Made by a program: the position numbers and the translations under genes. A stretch of 39,184 nt of DNA from JAVXTH01 sp036642795. Its GTDB lineage: Bacteria > Bacillota_I > Bacilli_A > Erysipelotrichales > Erysipelotrichaceae. The notes under the pieces were generated by a model. It ran no database searches and had not been told where the DNA came from. It saw nothing but the letters and a program-made list of their open reading frames with translations. The stretch lies in NCBI GenBank assembly GCA_036642795.1, contig JAVXTH010000014.1, positions 1 to 39,184 of the forward strand, in the 5' to 3' direction. Below are positions 1 through 7,378 of the stretch, piece by piece (position 1 is the first letter of the stretch; every line of letters begins with the position of its first letter).

Positions 1-6
1 TTTCAT

Positions 7-579
7 TTATTCAATTATTTTCATCTGTTTAAAAGGATAGAGTACAATTACACTCTTACAAATAATCTGCGATTCTTTAAAAGGACCCCTTGCTCTTGAA
101 TCAAGGGAAACACCTCGATTATCGCCCATTAAGAAATATTCATCGGCTTTTAATTTTCTACTTTTAAAATCAGCAGTAAAGAAATTATTTTCACTTGTTT
201 TTTCATCTACATAAGCTTTATTTAAAAATGTTTCTTTGACTTTTTTACCATTCACAAACAACTGATCTTTTTTATATTCAATCACATCACCAGGTAAACC
301 AATCACCCGTTTTACCCATAGATCTTGTGAAATTGGTTCCTTAACTACAACAACATCAAAGCGTTGAATGGAAGTTGTTAATCGAGTGAATACATTCGAT
401 AATCCTTTTTCACCATTTAAAAGCGTAGGATACATTGAATCCCCCATAACTTCAACTGGCTTTAAGCCAAACGATATAAAAAGATACACAAAAACTAGAC
501 TTATCAAGCATAAGCGAATTAAGTCTAGAACATCAATTACATGATCAACACTACCTTTTTTACGATCTTTTTTACGCAT
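7..579 (-). CDS. lepB: Signal peptidase I (copy 1)
   Basis: Type I signal peptidase, which removes signal peptides from exported preproteins at the outer face of the membrane. The protein is 190 aa with one N-terminal membrane anchor (about residues 21-37). The catalytic Ser is in GDSMYP (Ser48), the general-base Lys in VKRVIGLPGD (Lys90), and the C-terminal GDNRG..S.DSRARGPF box is present, so the Ser-Lys dyad is complete. I start at ATG 579, 6 bases after an AGGTG Shine-Dalgarno; an in-frame GTG lies 9 bases upstream (588) but overlaps that site. It follows a second lepB on the same strand with a 33-base gap and is probably co-transcribed with it. The 6 bases left of the stop are the window edge, so any terminator is not visible. 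Confidence 0.93.
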   Translation of the reverse strand: MRKKDRKKGSVDHVIDVLDLIRLCLISLVFVYLFISFGLKPVEVMGDSMYPTLLNGEKGLSNVFTRLTTSIQRFDVVVVKEPISQDLWVKRVIGLPGDVIEYKKDQLFVNGKKVKETFLNKAYVDEKTSENNFFTADFKSRKLKADEYFLMGDNRGVSLDSRARGPFKESQIICKSVIVLYPFKQMKIIE

Positions 580-612
580 GTATTTCACCTGCTTATATCT
601 TACTTTAAAGGA

Positions 613-1221
613 TTAATCAACGATTTTTATCTTATCAAAAGGATAAATGATAATAGCATTTTTCCCAACAATATCATCCCGTTTAAAAGGACCTCTTGCT
701 CTAGAATCATGAGAAACAATGCGATTATCTCCCATTAAAAAGTAATCCTCTTTCCCTAGTTTAACTTGATTAAAATCTTTTGTGAAAGCTTCATTTTTTC
801 TTATATTATTTACATAAGGGGTATTCAAATATGGTTCATCTAAGATTTTCCCATTGATTAATACATGATCATCTTTCCCACTAATCGTTTCATTTGGTAA
901 ACCAACAACCCGTTTTACCCAAAATTCATCATTATCTTTCGCATAAATAATAACGACATCGCCCCGCTTGATATCTAAATATTTAGCTGAAAATACATTG
1001 GTAATACCTATTTCTGTATCTTCTAAAACAGGATACATGCTATCGCCTTCAATTTTGATTGGTTTGGCAATAAACGTTGTAATTAAATAAACCACAACCG
1101 AGCAAATAATAAATATTTTAAGAATATCAAAACATTCTTTTAAAGCCCGTTTACCTAATGATTGTGGTTCTTGTGCTAGTTCCTGTTCAATGTTTTGTTG
1201 TTCTTCTTCCTTTATTCCCAT
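613..1221 (-). CDS. lepB: Signal peptidase I (copy 2)
   Basis: A second type I signal peptidase, 202 aa. It has a longer, acidic, Glu/Gln-rich cytoplasmic N-terminus (residues 1-30), one membrane segment (about 33-51), catalytic Ser61 in EGDSMYP, Lys103 in VKRVVGLP, and the GDNR..S.DSRARGPF box. The usual Gly-Asp after the Lys box reads Asn-Glu here, outside the catalytic dyad. The start has a GGGAGGT site 4 bases upstream. It lies just after the rplS terminator, so it is either read through from the ribosomal operon or has a promoter overlapping that terminator. Tandem signal peptidases are common in Bacillota and suggest split substrate range or dosage. Confidence 0.93.
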   Translation of the reverse strand: MGIKEEEQQNIEQELAQEPQSLGKRALKECFDILKIFIICSVVVYLITTFIAKPIKIEGDSMYPVLEDTEIGITNVFSAKYLDIKRGDVVIIYAKDNDEFWVKRVVGLPNETISGKDDHVLINGKILDEPYLNTPYVNNIRKNEAFTKDFNQVKLGKEDYFLMGDNRIVSHDSRARGPFKRDDIVGKNAIIIYPFDKIKIVD

Positions 1222-1235
1222 CGTAACCTCCCAAA

Positions 1236-1264
1236 AAGCAAAAAAGCCGGTTTCCCCGACTTTT
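1236..1264 (-). terminator. Intrinsic terminator after rplS
   Basis: On the minus strand a 9-bp stem (AAAAGTCGG with CCGGCTTTT, one G-U pair) and a 5-base loop are followed by a run of T. It lies 9 bases past the rplS stop and ends about 15 bases before the lepB start codon. Confidence 0.85.
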
Positions 1265-1272
1265 CATACGTT

Positions 1273-1620
1273 CTAACGAATTTCTTTAATTCGAGCTGCT
1301 TTACCAGAACGTCCACGTAAGTAAGTTAATTTATTTCTTCTTACTTTACCATGACGTGTAACTTCAATTTTCGCAACAATTGGTGAATGTAATGGGAACA
1401 TTCTTTCTACTCCAACTTGATTAGAAATTTTACGTACGGTAATCATTTCATTAATTCCGCCGCCTTGTTTCCCGATAACTAAACCTTCGAAAATCTGAAT
1501 ACGAGATTTTTCACCCTCTTGAATTGTAACGTGTACTTTTACTGTATCGCCTGGACGAATAACCGGTAAATCTTTCTTAAGTTGTGATTTTGTTAATTCA
1601 TTTACTAAATTTAAATTCAT
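1273..1620 (-). CDS. rplS: 50S ribosomal protein L19
   Basis: Large-subunit protein L19, located at the 30S/50S interface. It is 115 aa, the normal family length, and begins MNLNLVNELTKSQLKKDLP. Recognisable family segments are RPGDTVKVHV, EGLVIGKQGGG, VERMFPLHSP and RRNKLTYLRGRSGKAARI. The start has a GAAGGAG site upstream. It is the last gene of the rpsP-khpA-rimM-trmD-rplS group but is separated from trmD by 116 bases that carry a promoter and a probable leader RNA, so it can be transcribed independently of the upstream genes. Confidence 0.98.
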   Translation of the reverse strand: MNLNLVNELTKSQLKKDLPVIRPGDTVKVHVTIQEGEKSRIQIFEGLVIGKQGGGINEMITVRKISNQVGVERMFPLHSPIVAKIEVTRHGKVRRNKLTYLRGRSGKAARIKEIR

Positions 1621-1697
1621 AGCGTATTTCGCTCCTTCTCATATAACGTTTAGCTCTTAATTCTAATTCAACCAGCGGAACCAACGTGCCAATAGGC
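1621..1697 (-). promoter_or_regulatory. Probable L19 (rplS) leader RNA
   Basis: This is the 5' untranslated region of rplS from the predicted transcription start near 1697. It contains the GC-richer segment GGCACGTTGGTTCCGCTGG, unusual in this AT-rich DNA, and repeated ACGTT elements that could pair. Bacillota often carry an L19 autoregulatory leader at this position; assignment rests on location and this conserved-looking core, not on a covariance search. Confidence 0.45.
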
Positions 1698-1703
1698 TTA
1701 TTA

Positions 1704-1732
1704 ATAATACCAAACTATCGCTTACTTGTAAA
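1704..1732 (-). promoter_or_regulatory. rplS promoter
   Basis: Minus-strand TTTACA (1727-1732), a 17-base spacer, and TATTAT (1704-1709) preceded by TGG, which is an extended -10. It lies just downstream of the trmD stop and would give rplS its own transcript. Confidence 0.7.
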
Positions 1733-1736
1733 GACT

Positions 1737-2462
1737 TTATTTTTTTTCCTCTGGCTTTAATTCATTTAATAATTTTAGTTCATTCTTTGTGAAAACCCGA
1801 TTTTTTAATAAATCAGGACGATAGTTCAAAGTGTTACGAAGTGATTCTTGTAGCCGCCACGTTTTAATATTGGCATGATGACCACTTAATAAAACATCAG
1901 GAACCTTCTTACCATCGTATTCAATCGGTCTTGTATATTGAGGATATTCTAATAAGCCATTTTCAAATGACTCATCAACATGCGATTCTTCTAAGATTAC
2001 GCCATCTAATAAACGAATAATGGCATCCGATAAAATGAGGGCTGCACCTTCTCCTCCAGTTAAAACAAAGTCACCAAGAGAAACTTCAAGATCAACATAA
2101 TCACGAATCCGCTCATCAAAGCCTTCATAATGTCCACATAAAATCATCAAATGTTCGACTTTTGATAATTCATGAGCCATGACTTGATTAAACGTCTTCC
2201 CTCGCGGTGATAACATCACTACAAGCGAGTTAGGAGTTCGATTCGCCTTGATACAGTCAATGATTGGTTGACACATTAAAAGCATTCCCTGACCCCCACC
2301 ACAAGGGGTATCATCGACTTTATTATGCTTATCTAACGTGTAATCTCTAAAATTAATCGTATCAAATTCAACTAACTTATTTTCTAAAGCACGTTTTATA
2401 ATTGAAGTCGTTTTAAAACCATCAAAATATTCTGGAAACAAGGTTAAGATTGTAATTCTCAT
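1737..2462 (-). CDS. trmD: tRNA (guanine-37-N1)-methyltransferase
   Basis: TrmD methylates N1 of G37 next to the anticodon of tRNAs for Leu, Pro and Arg, preventing +1 frameshifting. It is 241 aa and full length. The SPOUT trefoil-knot signatures are visible: DDTPCGGGQGM, MLSPRGKTFNQ, LCGHYEGFDERI and EVSLGDFVLTGGEGAA. The C-terminal YTRPIEYDGKKVPDVLLSGH segment is also characteristic. Its start overlaps the rimM stop as ATGA, which implies translational coupling. The gene order rimM-trmD-rplS is the conserved bacterial arrangement. Confidence 0.98.
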   Translation of the reverse strand: MRITILTLFPEYFDGFKTTSIIKRALENKLVEFDTINFRDYTLDKHNKVDDTPCGGGQGMLLMCQPIIDCIKANRTPNSLVVMLSPRGKTFNQVMAHELSKVEHLMILCGHYEGFDERIRDYVDLEVSLGDFVLTGGEGAALILSDAIIRLLDGVILEESHVDESFENGLLEYPQYTRPIEYDGKKVPDVLLSGHHANIKTWRLQESLRNTLNYRPDLLKNRVFTKNELKLLNELKPEEKK

Positions 2463-2959
2463 CTCATCCCCTCCAATAAATGGACCACCAGTTTATTCTC
2501 TTTCACATTTGTTTCTTTCACAAAAACTGAAACATAAGGCATTAAGAAAGAAGTTGTTCCATCATCGATGCGAAGAACTAGATTAGCTCCCGTTTCAATC
2601 AATTCTTTCACTTCTCCTAAACATTCATTGTTTTCATCAAACACTTGCATATTGCGCAATTGAAAATAATAAACGTCATCTCCCTCTAATGAATGTAAGT
2701 TACTTTTATCAATGACTAATAAAAGTCCTTTCCATTTTTCGACTTCATTAATATCATCATATCCTTCAAAGGATAAAAGAACGCGATCTTTATGAACTCG
2801 CATTGTTTTAATTGTTAAAGGTGTACATTGATTTTCTTTTAAATAAACTACATTGCCTTTTTTAAAACGGATTTCGTCGAAGTCACTTAAACTCTTAACA
2901 CTAACTTCTCCTTTTAAACCATGTGTTCCACAAATAACACCAATTTTTATTTCATCCAT
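2459..2959 (-). CDS. rimM: Ribosome maturation factor RimM
   Basis: RimM helps mature the 30S head and binds ribosomal protein S19. It is 166 aa, with the N-terminal RimM beta-barrel (begins KIGVICGTHGLKGEVSVKS, a strongly conserved opening) and a C-terminal PRC-barrel (about 90-160, YYFQLRNMQVFDENNECLGEV). It ends with TGA, which overlaps the trmD start; this also shows that TGA is read as stop. The start has AGGAG 7 bases upstream, immediately after a terminator-like hairpin that follows khpA, so its expression may be lower than that of the two genes before it. Confidence 0.96.
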   Translation of the reverse strand: MDEIKIGVICGTHGLKGEVSVKSLSDFDEIRFKKGNVVYLKENQCTPLTIKTMRVHKDRVLLSFEGYDDINEVEKWKGLLLVIDKSNLHSLEGDDVYYFQLRNMQVFDENNECLGEVKELIETGANLVLRIDDGTTSFLMPYVSVFVKETNVKENKLVVHLLEGMR

Positions 2960-2970
2960 CTTATTCTCCT

Positions 2971-2994
2971 AAAAAAAGGATGCATTCGCACCCT
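2971..2994 (-). terminator. Internal terminator-like hairpin between khpA and rimM
   Basis: On the minus strand AGGGTGC and GCATCCT form a 7-bp stem (one G-U pair) with loop GAAT, followed by seven T residues. The stem begins in the khpA stop codon and the T run abuts the rimM Shine-Dalgarno. The position inside an operon suggests partial termination rather than a transcript end. Confidence 0.7.
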
Positions 2995-3241
2995 AGTATG
3001 ACTCAAACTTAATCGTGATTCGTTTTTCTTCGCTGCGTGATGCAACCGACATCATTTGACGAATAGCACTGGCCATAACCCCTTTGCGTCCAATCAAACG
3101 AGCAACATCATCGCCATTAGCATAGATGTATAAAAGAATTTCTTTTTCATCTAAACTAGGCATTAGTTTTACCGAAAGGCTGTTCTTATCATCCACCATT
3201 GGTTGGACAAGATCCATCACAATCTTTTCGTATGCGACCAT
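2993..3241 (-). CDS. khpA: KH-domain RNA-binding protein KhpA
   Basis: Small single KH-domain protein. In related bacteria it forms a complex with KhpB/Jag and affects cell elongation and division through RNA binding. The GRKG loop of the KH fold is visible in DVARLIGRKGVMASAIRQ. It sits between rpsP and rimM as in other Bacillota. I start at ATG 3241 (MVAYEKIV, 82 aa), which follows the rpsP stop as TAATATG and gives normal family length. An in-frame ATG at 3265 would add 8 residues and overlap rpsP by 23 bases; neither start has a strong Shine-Dalgarno, so coupling to rpsP translation is likely. Confidence 0.92.
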   Translation of the reverse strand: MVAYEKIVMDLVQPMVDDKNSLSVKLMPSLDEKEILLYIYANGDDVARLIGRKGVMASAIRQMMSVASRSEEKRITIKFESY

Positions 3242-3242
3242 A

Positions 3243-3515
3243 TTATTTTGCGTTCTTCTCTTCATGAAGGCGTTTCATAATGCCTTGTTTTGATAAGATA
3301 GTACGAACTGTATCACTTGGTTGTGCACCATTTTTAATCCAGTTCATTGCTAATTCGCTATCTAAAGATACAACTGCGGGGTTTTTAGTAGGGTCATAAG
3401 TACCAATTGCTTCAATGATTCTTCCATCACGAGGGAAACGTGAATCTGCTGCAACGATGCGGTAAAAAGGTTTTCCTTTTGAACCCATTCTTTTTAAACG
3501 TAATTTAACTGCCAT
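3243..3515 (-). CDS. rpsP: 30S ribosomal protein S16
   Basis: Small-subunit protein S16, an early 30S assembly protein. It is 90 aa and begins MAVKLRLKRMGSKGKPFYRI, the classic S16 opening, followed by ADSRFPRDGRIIEAIGTYDP. The start follows AGGAGGATCTATAT. It is the first gene of the rpsP-khpA-rimM-trmD-rplS operon, with a predicted promoter 38 bases upstream that overlaps the terminator of ffh. Confidence 0.98.
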   Translation of the reverse strand: MAVKLRLKRMGSKGKPFYRIVAADSRFPRDGRIIEAIGTYDPTKNPAVVSLDSELAMNWIKNGAQPSDTVRTILSKQGIMKRLHEEKNAK

Positions 3516-3553
3516 ATATAGATCCTCCTGTTTTTTATTGTTAATGCTTACTT

Positions 3554-3582
3554 AGAATACCATAAGTTAAAAAAGGTGTCAA
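3554..3582 (-). promoter_or_regulatory. rpsP operon promoter overlapping the ffh terminator
   Basis: Minus-strand TTGACA (3577-3582), a spacer of exactly 17 bases, then TATTCT (3554-3559). The -35 box lies inside the descending arm of the hairpin that terminates ffh. Confidence 0.7.
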
Positions 3583-3602
3583 GCATTTTTACTTGACACC
3601 TT
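3569..3602 (-). terminator. Intrinsic terminator after ffh
   Basis: Perfect 11-bp stem on the minus strand (AAGGTGTCAAG with CTTGACACCTT), 8-base loop, then TTTT. It starts 8 bases after the ffh stop and separates ffh from rpsP. Confidence 0.9.
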
Positions 3603-3610
3603 ATAATTAT

Positions 3611-4987
3611 CTAAAAACGACGTTTGCCATTTCTTGGTTTAAGTTTCGACATGCCCTTCATTTGATTTGGTAAGCCACCTGACTTTGCCATTGAAGTCAT
3701 CTGTTTCATTGCCATTTTAGTTTTTTCATAACGGCTTAATAATTGATTTAATTCTAATACTTTACATCCGCTACCAGCTGCAATTCGATTTTTACGACTT
3801 GCTTTTAAGATCGTTGGATTTTCTCTTTCTTCTTTTGTCATCGACAAGATAATCGCTTCAAATTTCTTCATTTGATCATCACTTTTTGCTTCGTTTATCT
3901 GTCCAGCCATTTGTCCCATTCCAGGTATTAGTTTCATCATCGAAGAAAATGAACCCATTTTTTTAATTTGTTGAAATTGTTCTAACATATCTTGAAGCGT
4001 AAAAATACCTTGCATCATGCGCTTTGCACTACGCTCTCCCGCTTCTAAATCCATTTTATCTTGTGCTTGTTCGACCAAAGTCATAATATCGCCCATGCCA
4101 AGGATTCGATCTGCCATTCGGGTTGGATAGAAAATATCTAAATCATCAATCTTCTCCCCTAAGCCGACAAATTTAACTGGGACTTGTGTGATTGCACGTA
4201 CGGATAATACGCCTCCACCTCGAGCATCGCCATCTAATTTTGTAAGAACAAGACCGGTAACTTCTAATTGATCATGGAAGCTTTGCGCAACATTCACAAT
4301 ATCTTGTCCCGTCATGGCATCAACGGTTAATAAAATATCATCCGGTTTAACATAAGCTTTAATATCGCTTAATTCTTGCATCAATTCTTCATCGATATGC
4401 AAACGTCCTGCTGTATCAAAAATAACCGTATCAAAATTATGATTCTTCGCATATTCAAGTGCTAGTTTTGCTGTTTCTAACGCCTTTGTTTGAATTCCAG
4501 CACTAAATACTTCCACCTGGATGGAAGCACCAAGGGTTTGTAATTGTTCAATGGCAGCAGGTCGTACGATATCACAGGCAACTAGTAAAGGCTTACGACT
4601 TTGTTTTTTCGCAATCACATTCGCAATCTTTGCCGCAGCCGTTGTTTTACCAGTACCTTGTAAACCAACCATCATAATACTTGTAATGCCTTCTTCTTTA
4701 TACTGAATACTAGCTTCTTGGGTTCCTAAAAGTTCAACAATCTCATCATGGACGATTTTGACAACCATCTGTCCAGGATTTAAAGATTGCATGACTTCAA
4801 CCCCTTCTGCTTGAAGTTTGATTTTATCAATGAAATCTTTCACAACTTTGTAATTTACATCTGCTTCTAATAAAGACATTCGTACTTCACGAAGCATATC
4901 ATTCATATTTTTCTCGGATAATTTACCTTTTCCAGTAATATTTTTTAATGCTTGATTCATCCGACTTGTTAAGGATTCAAAAGCCAT
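3611..4987 (-). CDS. ffh: Signal recognition particle protein Ffh
   Basis: The SRP54 GTPase binds signal sequences on ribosomes together with 4.5S RNA and delivers them to FtsY. It is 458 aa, normal length. It has the N domain (1-90), the G domain with GLQGTGKTT (about 108-116), DTAGR and TKLDGDARGGG, and a Met-rich M domain (about 300-440, including QGIFTLQDMLEQFQQIKKMG) ending in a basic tail. The start is preceded by AAGGAAGG. A TATAAT-like -10 occurs in the 62-base gap to rlmA but without a clear -35. In many Bacillota ylxM precedes ffh; here the gene before it on this strand is rlmA. Confidence 0.98.
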   Translation of the reverse strand: MAFESLTSRMNQALKNITGKGKLSEKNMNDMLREVRMSLLEADVNYKVVKDFIDKIKLQAEGVEVMQSLNPGQMVVKIVHDEIVELLGTQEASIQYKEEGITSIMMVGLQGTGKTTAAAKIANVIAKKQSRKPLLVACDIVRPAAIEQLQTLGASIQVEVFSAGIQTKALETAKLALEYAKNHNFDTVIFDTAGRLHIDEELMQELSDIKAYVKPDDILLTVDAMTGQDIVNVAQSFHDQLEVTGLVLTKLDGDARGGGVLSVRAITQVPVKFVGLGEKIDDLDIFYPTRMADRILGMGDIMTLVEQAQDKMDLEAGERSAKRMMQGIFTLQDMLEQFQQIKKMGSFSSMMKLIPGMGQMAGQINEAKSDDQMKKFEAIILSMTKEERENPTILKASRKNRIAAGSGCKVLELNQLLSRYEKTKMAMKQMTSMAKSGGLPNQMKGMSKLKPRNGKRRF

Positions 4988-5049
4988 AATAACACACCTT
5001 CCTTGTCTAATCTTTCCTAATTATAACAAACAACCTGTTTGAATAAAAG

Positions 5050-5841
5050 TTATTTTGTTTTTTTTCGATAAATCGAAAGAATAAAGCTAATTTCCGTATC
5101 TAAAGTTTCATAATTCATTAATTTATCTTTATCTTTTTTCGTTGTTTTCCATGAATAAGGAGTCATAGAAAACAAATGATTGATATCTTCTTTTGTCGAT
5201 AAATGAATTTGATCTTTGATTATAATTTCTTCTTTTATAAAGCCTTCATAATCTTTTGTTTCTCCATCATTTTCATAAATTTGATCATATAATATATGTT
5301 TTAATTGAATTAAATGTCTTGGTGCTGGTGTTACTTGAATTAGGATTCCATCCGTTTTTAATAAACGGTTGAATTCATCCATTGCACAAGGGGCAAATAC
5401 ATTAAAAATAAGATCAACGCTTTGATCTTGAAGCGGTAAATGAAATAAAGAAGCAATCGCATATTGAACTTGTTTATTTTGTTTGGAAGCATGTGTTAAA
5501 GCAGCTTTTGATAAGTCAAAGCCATACATCGTAGCCGTTGGATAAGCATCACTGATATGATTTGTATAATAGCCTTCCCCACAGCCTGCATCCACCATTA
5601 CTTGATGTGGATATTGTTTCACTATTTTTATTAATTCATCTCGTAATATATGATAATAATTCTTATTTAAGAAATCGCTGCGGCATTTCACCATTTCTTT
5701 ATCATCTCCGCTTTGTTGGGTATTTCCTAAAACTAAGTTAACATAGCCAGATTTTGCGACATCGTAAGTATGGTGATGTGAGCAGATAAATTGATTGTTT
5801 TGTTTTACTAATAAGGCTTTACATTTAGGACATACGAACAT
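5050..5841 (-). CDS. Putative 23S rRNA (guanine-N1)-methyltransferase, RlmA family
   Basis: SAM-dependent methyltransferase of the RlmA type, which modifies a guanine in helix 35 of 23S rRNA (G745 or G748 class). The N-terminal zinc-binding module has CPKCKALL followed by CSHHH (Cys4, Cys7, then Cys/His near 20). A SAM-binding motif I is visible in VMVDAGCGEGYYT (about 95). It is about 263 aa, near family length. I start at the ATG for MFVCPKC, 8 bases after AAAGGTGG; a GTG start 12 bases upstream is possible but overlaps the ribosome binding site. A TATAAT lies about 30 bases upstream, just past the terminator of the preceding gene. Whether it targets G745 or G748, and any macrolide link, cannot be told from sequence. 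Confidence 0.85.
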   Translation of the reverse strand: MFVCPKCKALLVKQNNQFICSHHHTYDVAKSGYVNLVLGNTQQSGDDKEMVKCRSDFLNKNYYHILRDELIKIVKQYPHQVMVDAGCGEGYYTNHISDAYPTATMYGFDLSKAALTHASKQNKQVQYAIASLFHLPLQDQSVDLIFNVFAPCAMDEFNRLLKTDGILIQVTPAPRHLIQLKHILYDQIYENDGETKDYEGFIKEEIIIKDQIHLSTKEDINHLFSMTPYSWKTTKKDKDKLMNYETLDTEISFILSIYRKKTK

Positions 5842-5882
5842 GTTTCTCACCACCTTTGAAAGATTATACCATGTTTTTAACT

Positions 5883-5911
5883 AAAAAGAAAAAGTGTACA
5901 AAGTACACTTT
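5883..5911 (-). terminator. Intrinsic terminator after the small protein gene
   Basis: Minus strand: AAAGTGTAC, 3-base loop, GTACACTTT, then TTCTTTTT. A perfect 9-bp stem 10 bases past the stop of the 60-aa gene; it ends the ezrA-nifS-thiI-small gene unit. Confidence 0.88.
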
Positions 5912-5921
5912 CACAATCCTA

Positions 5922-6104
5922 TTACTTTTCCTGTTTTTCTTTTTGTTCGATTTGATAATCTTTTTCATGTTCCTTTATATCAGCTTCTACATCCGCACCT
6001 AATTCGATTCCCATTTCACTTTGATATAAATCTTGTTGGGTTTGTTGTTTAAACTGTTTTTGATTCGCTTGCATGTTTTGTTGATGTTGTTTTCGAATAT
6101 CCAT
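5922..6104 (-). CDS. Small Gln-rich hydrophilic protein (possible gamma-type spore protein)
   Basis: A 60-aa protein I do not recognise with certainty. It is very rich in Gln, Lys and Glu, with no hydrophobic segment and no Cys or Trp. The pattern RKQHQQN..ANQKQFKQQ followed by YQSEMGIELGADVEAD is reminiscent of gamma-type small acid-soluble spore proteins, which have QN-rich linkers and a short F-A-S-E-T repeat, but the diagnostic repeat is not present. In Bacillus a different class of spore protein gene, sspA, lies next to thiI, so position gives weak support. I start at ATG 6104, 6 bases after GAGGTG; the in-frame GTG at 6113 overlaps that site. It is a real gene on context: good ribosome binding site, own terminator, 53 bases after thiI. 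Confidence 0.6.
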   Translation of the reverse strand: MDIRKQHQQNMQANQKQFKQQTQQDLYQSEMGIELGADVEADIKEHEKDYQIEQKEKQEK

Positions 6105-6157
6105 TGTACTCACCTCAATGTTAGTATGGATATCCAGAATTGTTTTATTCAGATGAT

Positions 6158-7378
6158 TTAAAATAAATCCTTTACTTCATCATCCAACACTTTGGTTGGA
6201 TAAACATTCATGCTTTCACATGCTTCTACGCATTCATTTACAAGTGTTTCAAAATCAAAACGTTTCTCTAACATTTCAACTTTTCTAATCGTTGGCTTGG
6301 TCACTGGGTTTTTCGGAGTGAATATCGTACAACAATCTTCAAATGGTTGAATGCTTGTTTCATACGTATTAATTTCTCGTGCTAATTCAATAATCTCTAA
6401 TTTATCCATGGTCGCAACTGGACGAATCACGGGGCATGTTACAACCGCATTAATTGTGGCCATACTTTCCAAAGTTTGTGAGGCCACCTGACCGATACTT
6501 TCACCATTCACAATTGCCAAACAATTGCTTTTTTCACAGATTGCTTGCGCGATTCGATACATCATTCTTCGCATGATCGTAATCGCATAGCTTTCATCAC
6601 AGTTTTCATAGATTGCTAATTGTAATTTAGTAAAAGGCACAATATGCATCCGAATATGACCTTGATAACCAGCTAACTGCGTTGCCAATTGCATGACTTT
6701 CTCTTGTGCTTGGGCGCTTGTATAAGGAGGAGAAGCATAATGGATGCATTCAATGCCAACGCCTCGTTTCATCGTTAAGTAAGAAGCAACTGGTGAATCA
6801 ATTCCCCCACTTAACATAACCAATGCCTTACCACCAACACCGACCGGATAACCACCGGAGCCTAAAATGACATTGCTCATAATATAGGTATCTTCACGAT
6901 GTACTTCAATTTGAATTTTTAAATCTGGTGTTTTAACATTTACTTTTAAATTCGTTTCTCTTAAAATATCACCCGCTACACTGCGATTGATATCATCGGA
7001 CATCATTGGGAAATTCTTATCTGAGCGACGAGCGACAATTTTAAAGGTTTCACCATCAAACTCCTTCGCCATATGTAAAGCCATTGCCTTAATTTCATCG
7101 ATATCACTCGCTACTTTTAAAGCATAAGAAAAGGAGCGAATACCAAATACTTTTTTTAAAGGAACCGAAACTAAATCAGGATTTTCATCATTTAACATAA
7201 TATACAAACGATCATGAGTCTTTTGATACGTTAAAGCAGGAAACCCTCTTAAAGCATTTTTCACATTATGTAACAATTTATTAATAAAATCTTTTTTATT
7301 CTTCCCTTTTGTTGATAATTCACCATATCGAACTAAGATATGATCATAAACAAAATGGTTATCTTGTTTGATAGTCAT
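6158..7378 (-). CDS. thiI: tRNA 4-thiouridine synthase ThiI
   Basis: ThiI adenylates U8 of tRNA and transfers sulfur to give s4U, a near-UV sensor; in some species it also serves thiamine thiazole synthesis. It is 406 aa: N-terminal ferredoxin-like region, THUMP domain (about 60-165) and PP-loop ATPase with SGGIDSPVA (190-198). It lacks the C-terminal rhodanese domain of the E. coli enzyme, as in Bacillus, where a dedicated NifS-like cysteine desulfurase supplies the persulfide. That desulfurase is the immediately upstream gene here, overlapping by 20 bases, which fits a tRNA-thiolation pair. Confidence 0.96.
   Translation of the reverse strand: MTIKQDNHFVYDHILVRYGELSTKGKNKKDFINKLLHNVKNALRGFPALTYQKTHDRLYIMLNDENPDLVSVPLKKVFGIRSFSYALKVASDIDEIKAMALHMAKEFDGETFKIVARRSDKNFPMMSDDINRSVAGDILRETNLKVNVKTPDLKIQIEVHREDTYIMSNVILGSGGYPVGVGGKALVMLSGGIDSPVASYLTMKRGVGIECIHYASPPYTSAQAQEKVMQLATQLAGYQGHIRMHIVPFTKLQLAIYENCDESYAITIMRRMMYRIAQAICEKSNCLAIVNGESIGQVASQTLESMATINAVVTCPVIRPVATMDKLEIIELAREINTYETSIQPFEDCCTIFTPKNPVTKPTIRKVEMLEKRFDFETLVNECVEACESMNVYPTKVLDDEVKDLF

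Noticed and set aside
613..1221. One of the two signal peptidases as a pseudogene
   Set aside because: Both have an intact Ser-Lys dyad, membrane anchor, full-length catalytic region and good ribosome binding sites.
2459..2462. Alternative genetic code (TGA as Trp) in a low-GC relative of mollicutes
   Set aside because: TGA clearly ends rimM, rsmD and ezrA within ATGA overlaps with the next genes, and Trp is encoded by TGG.
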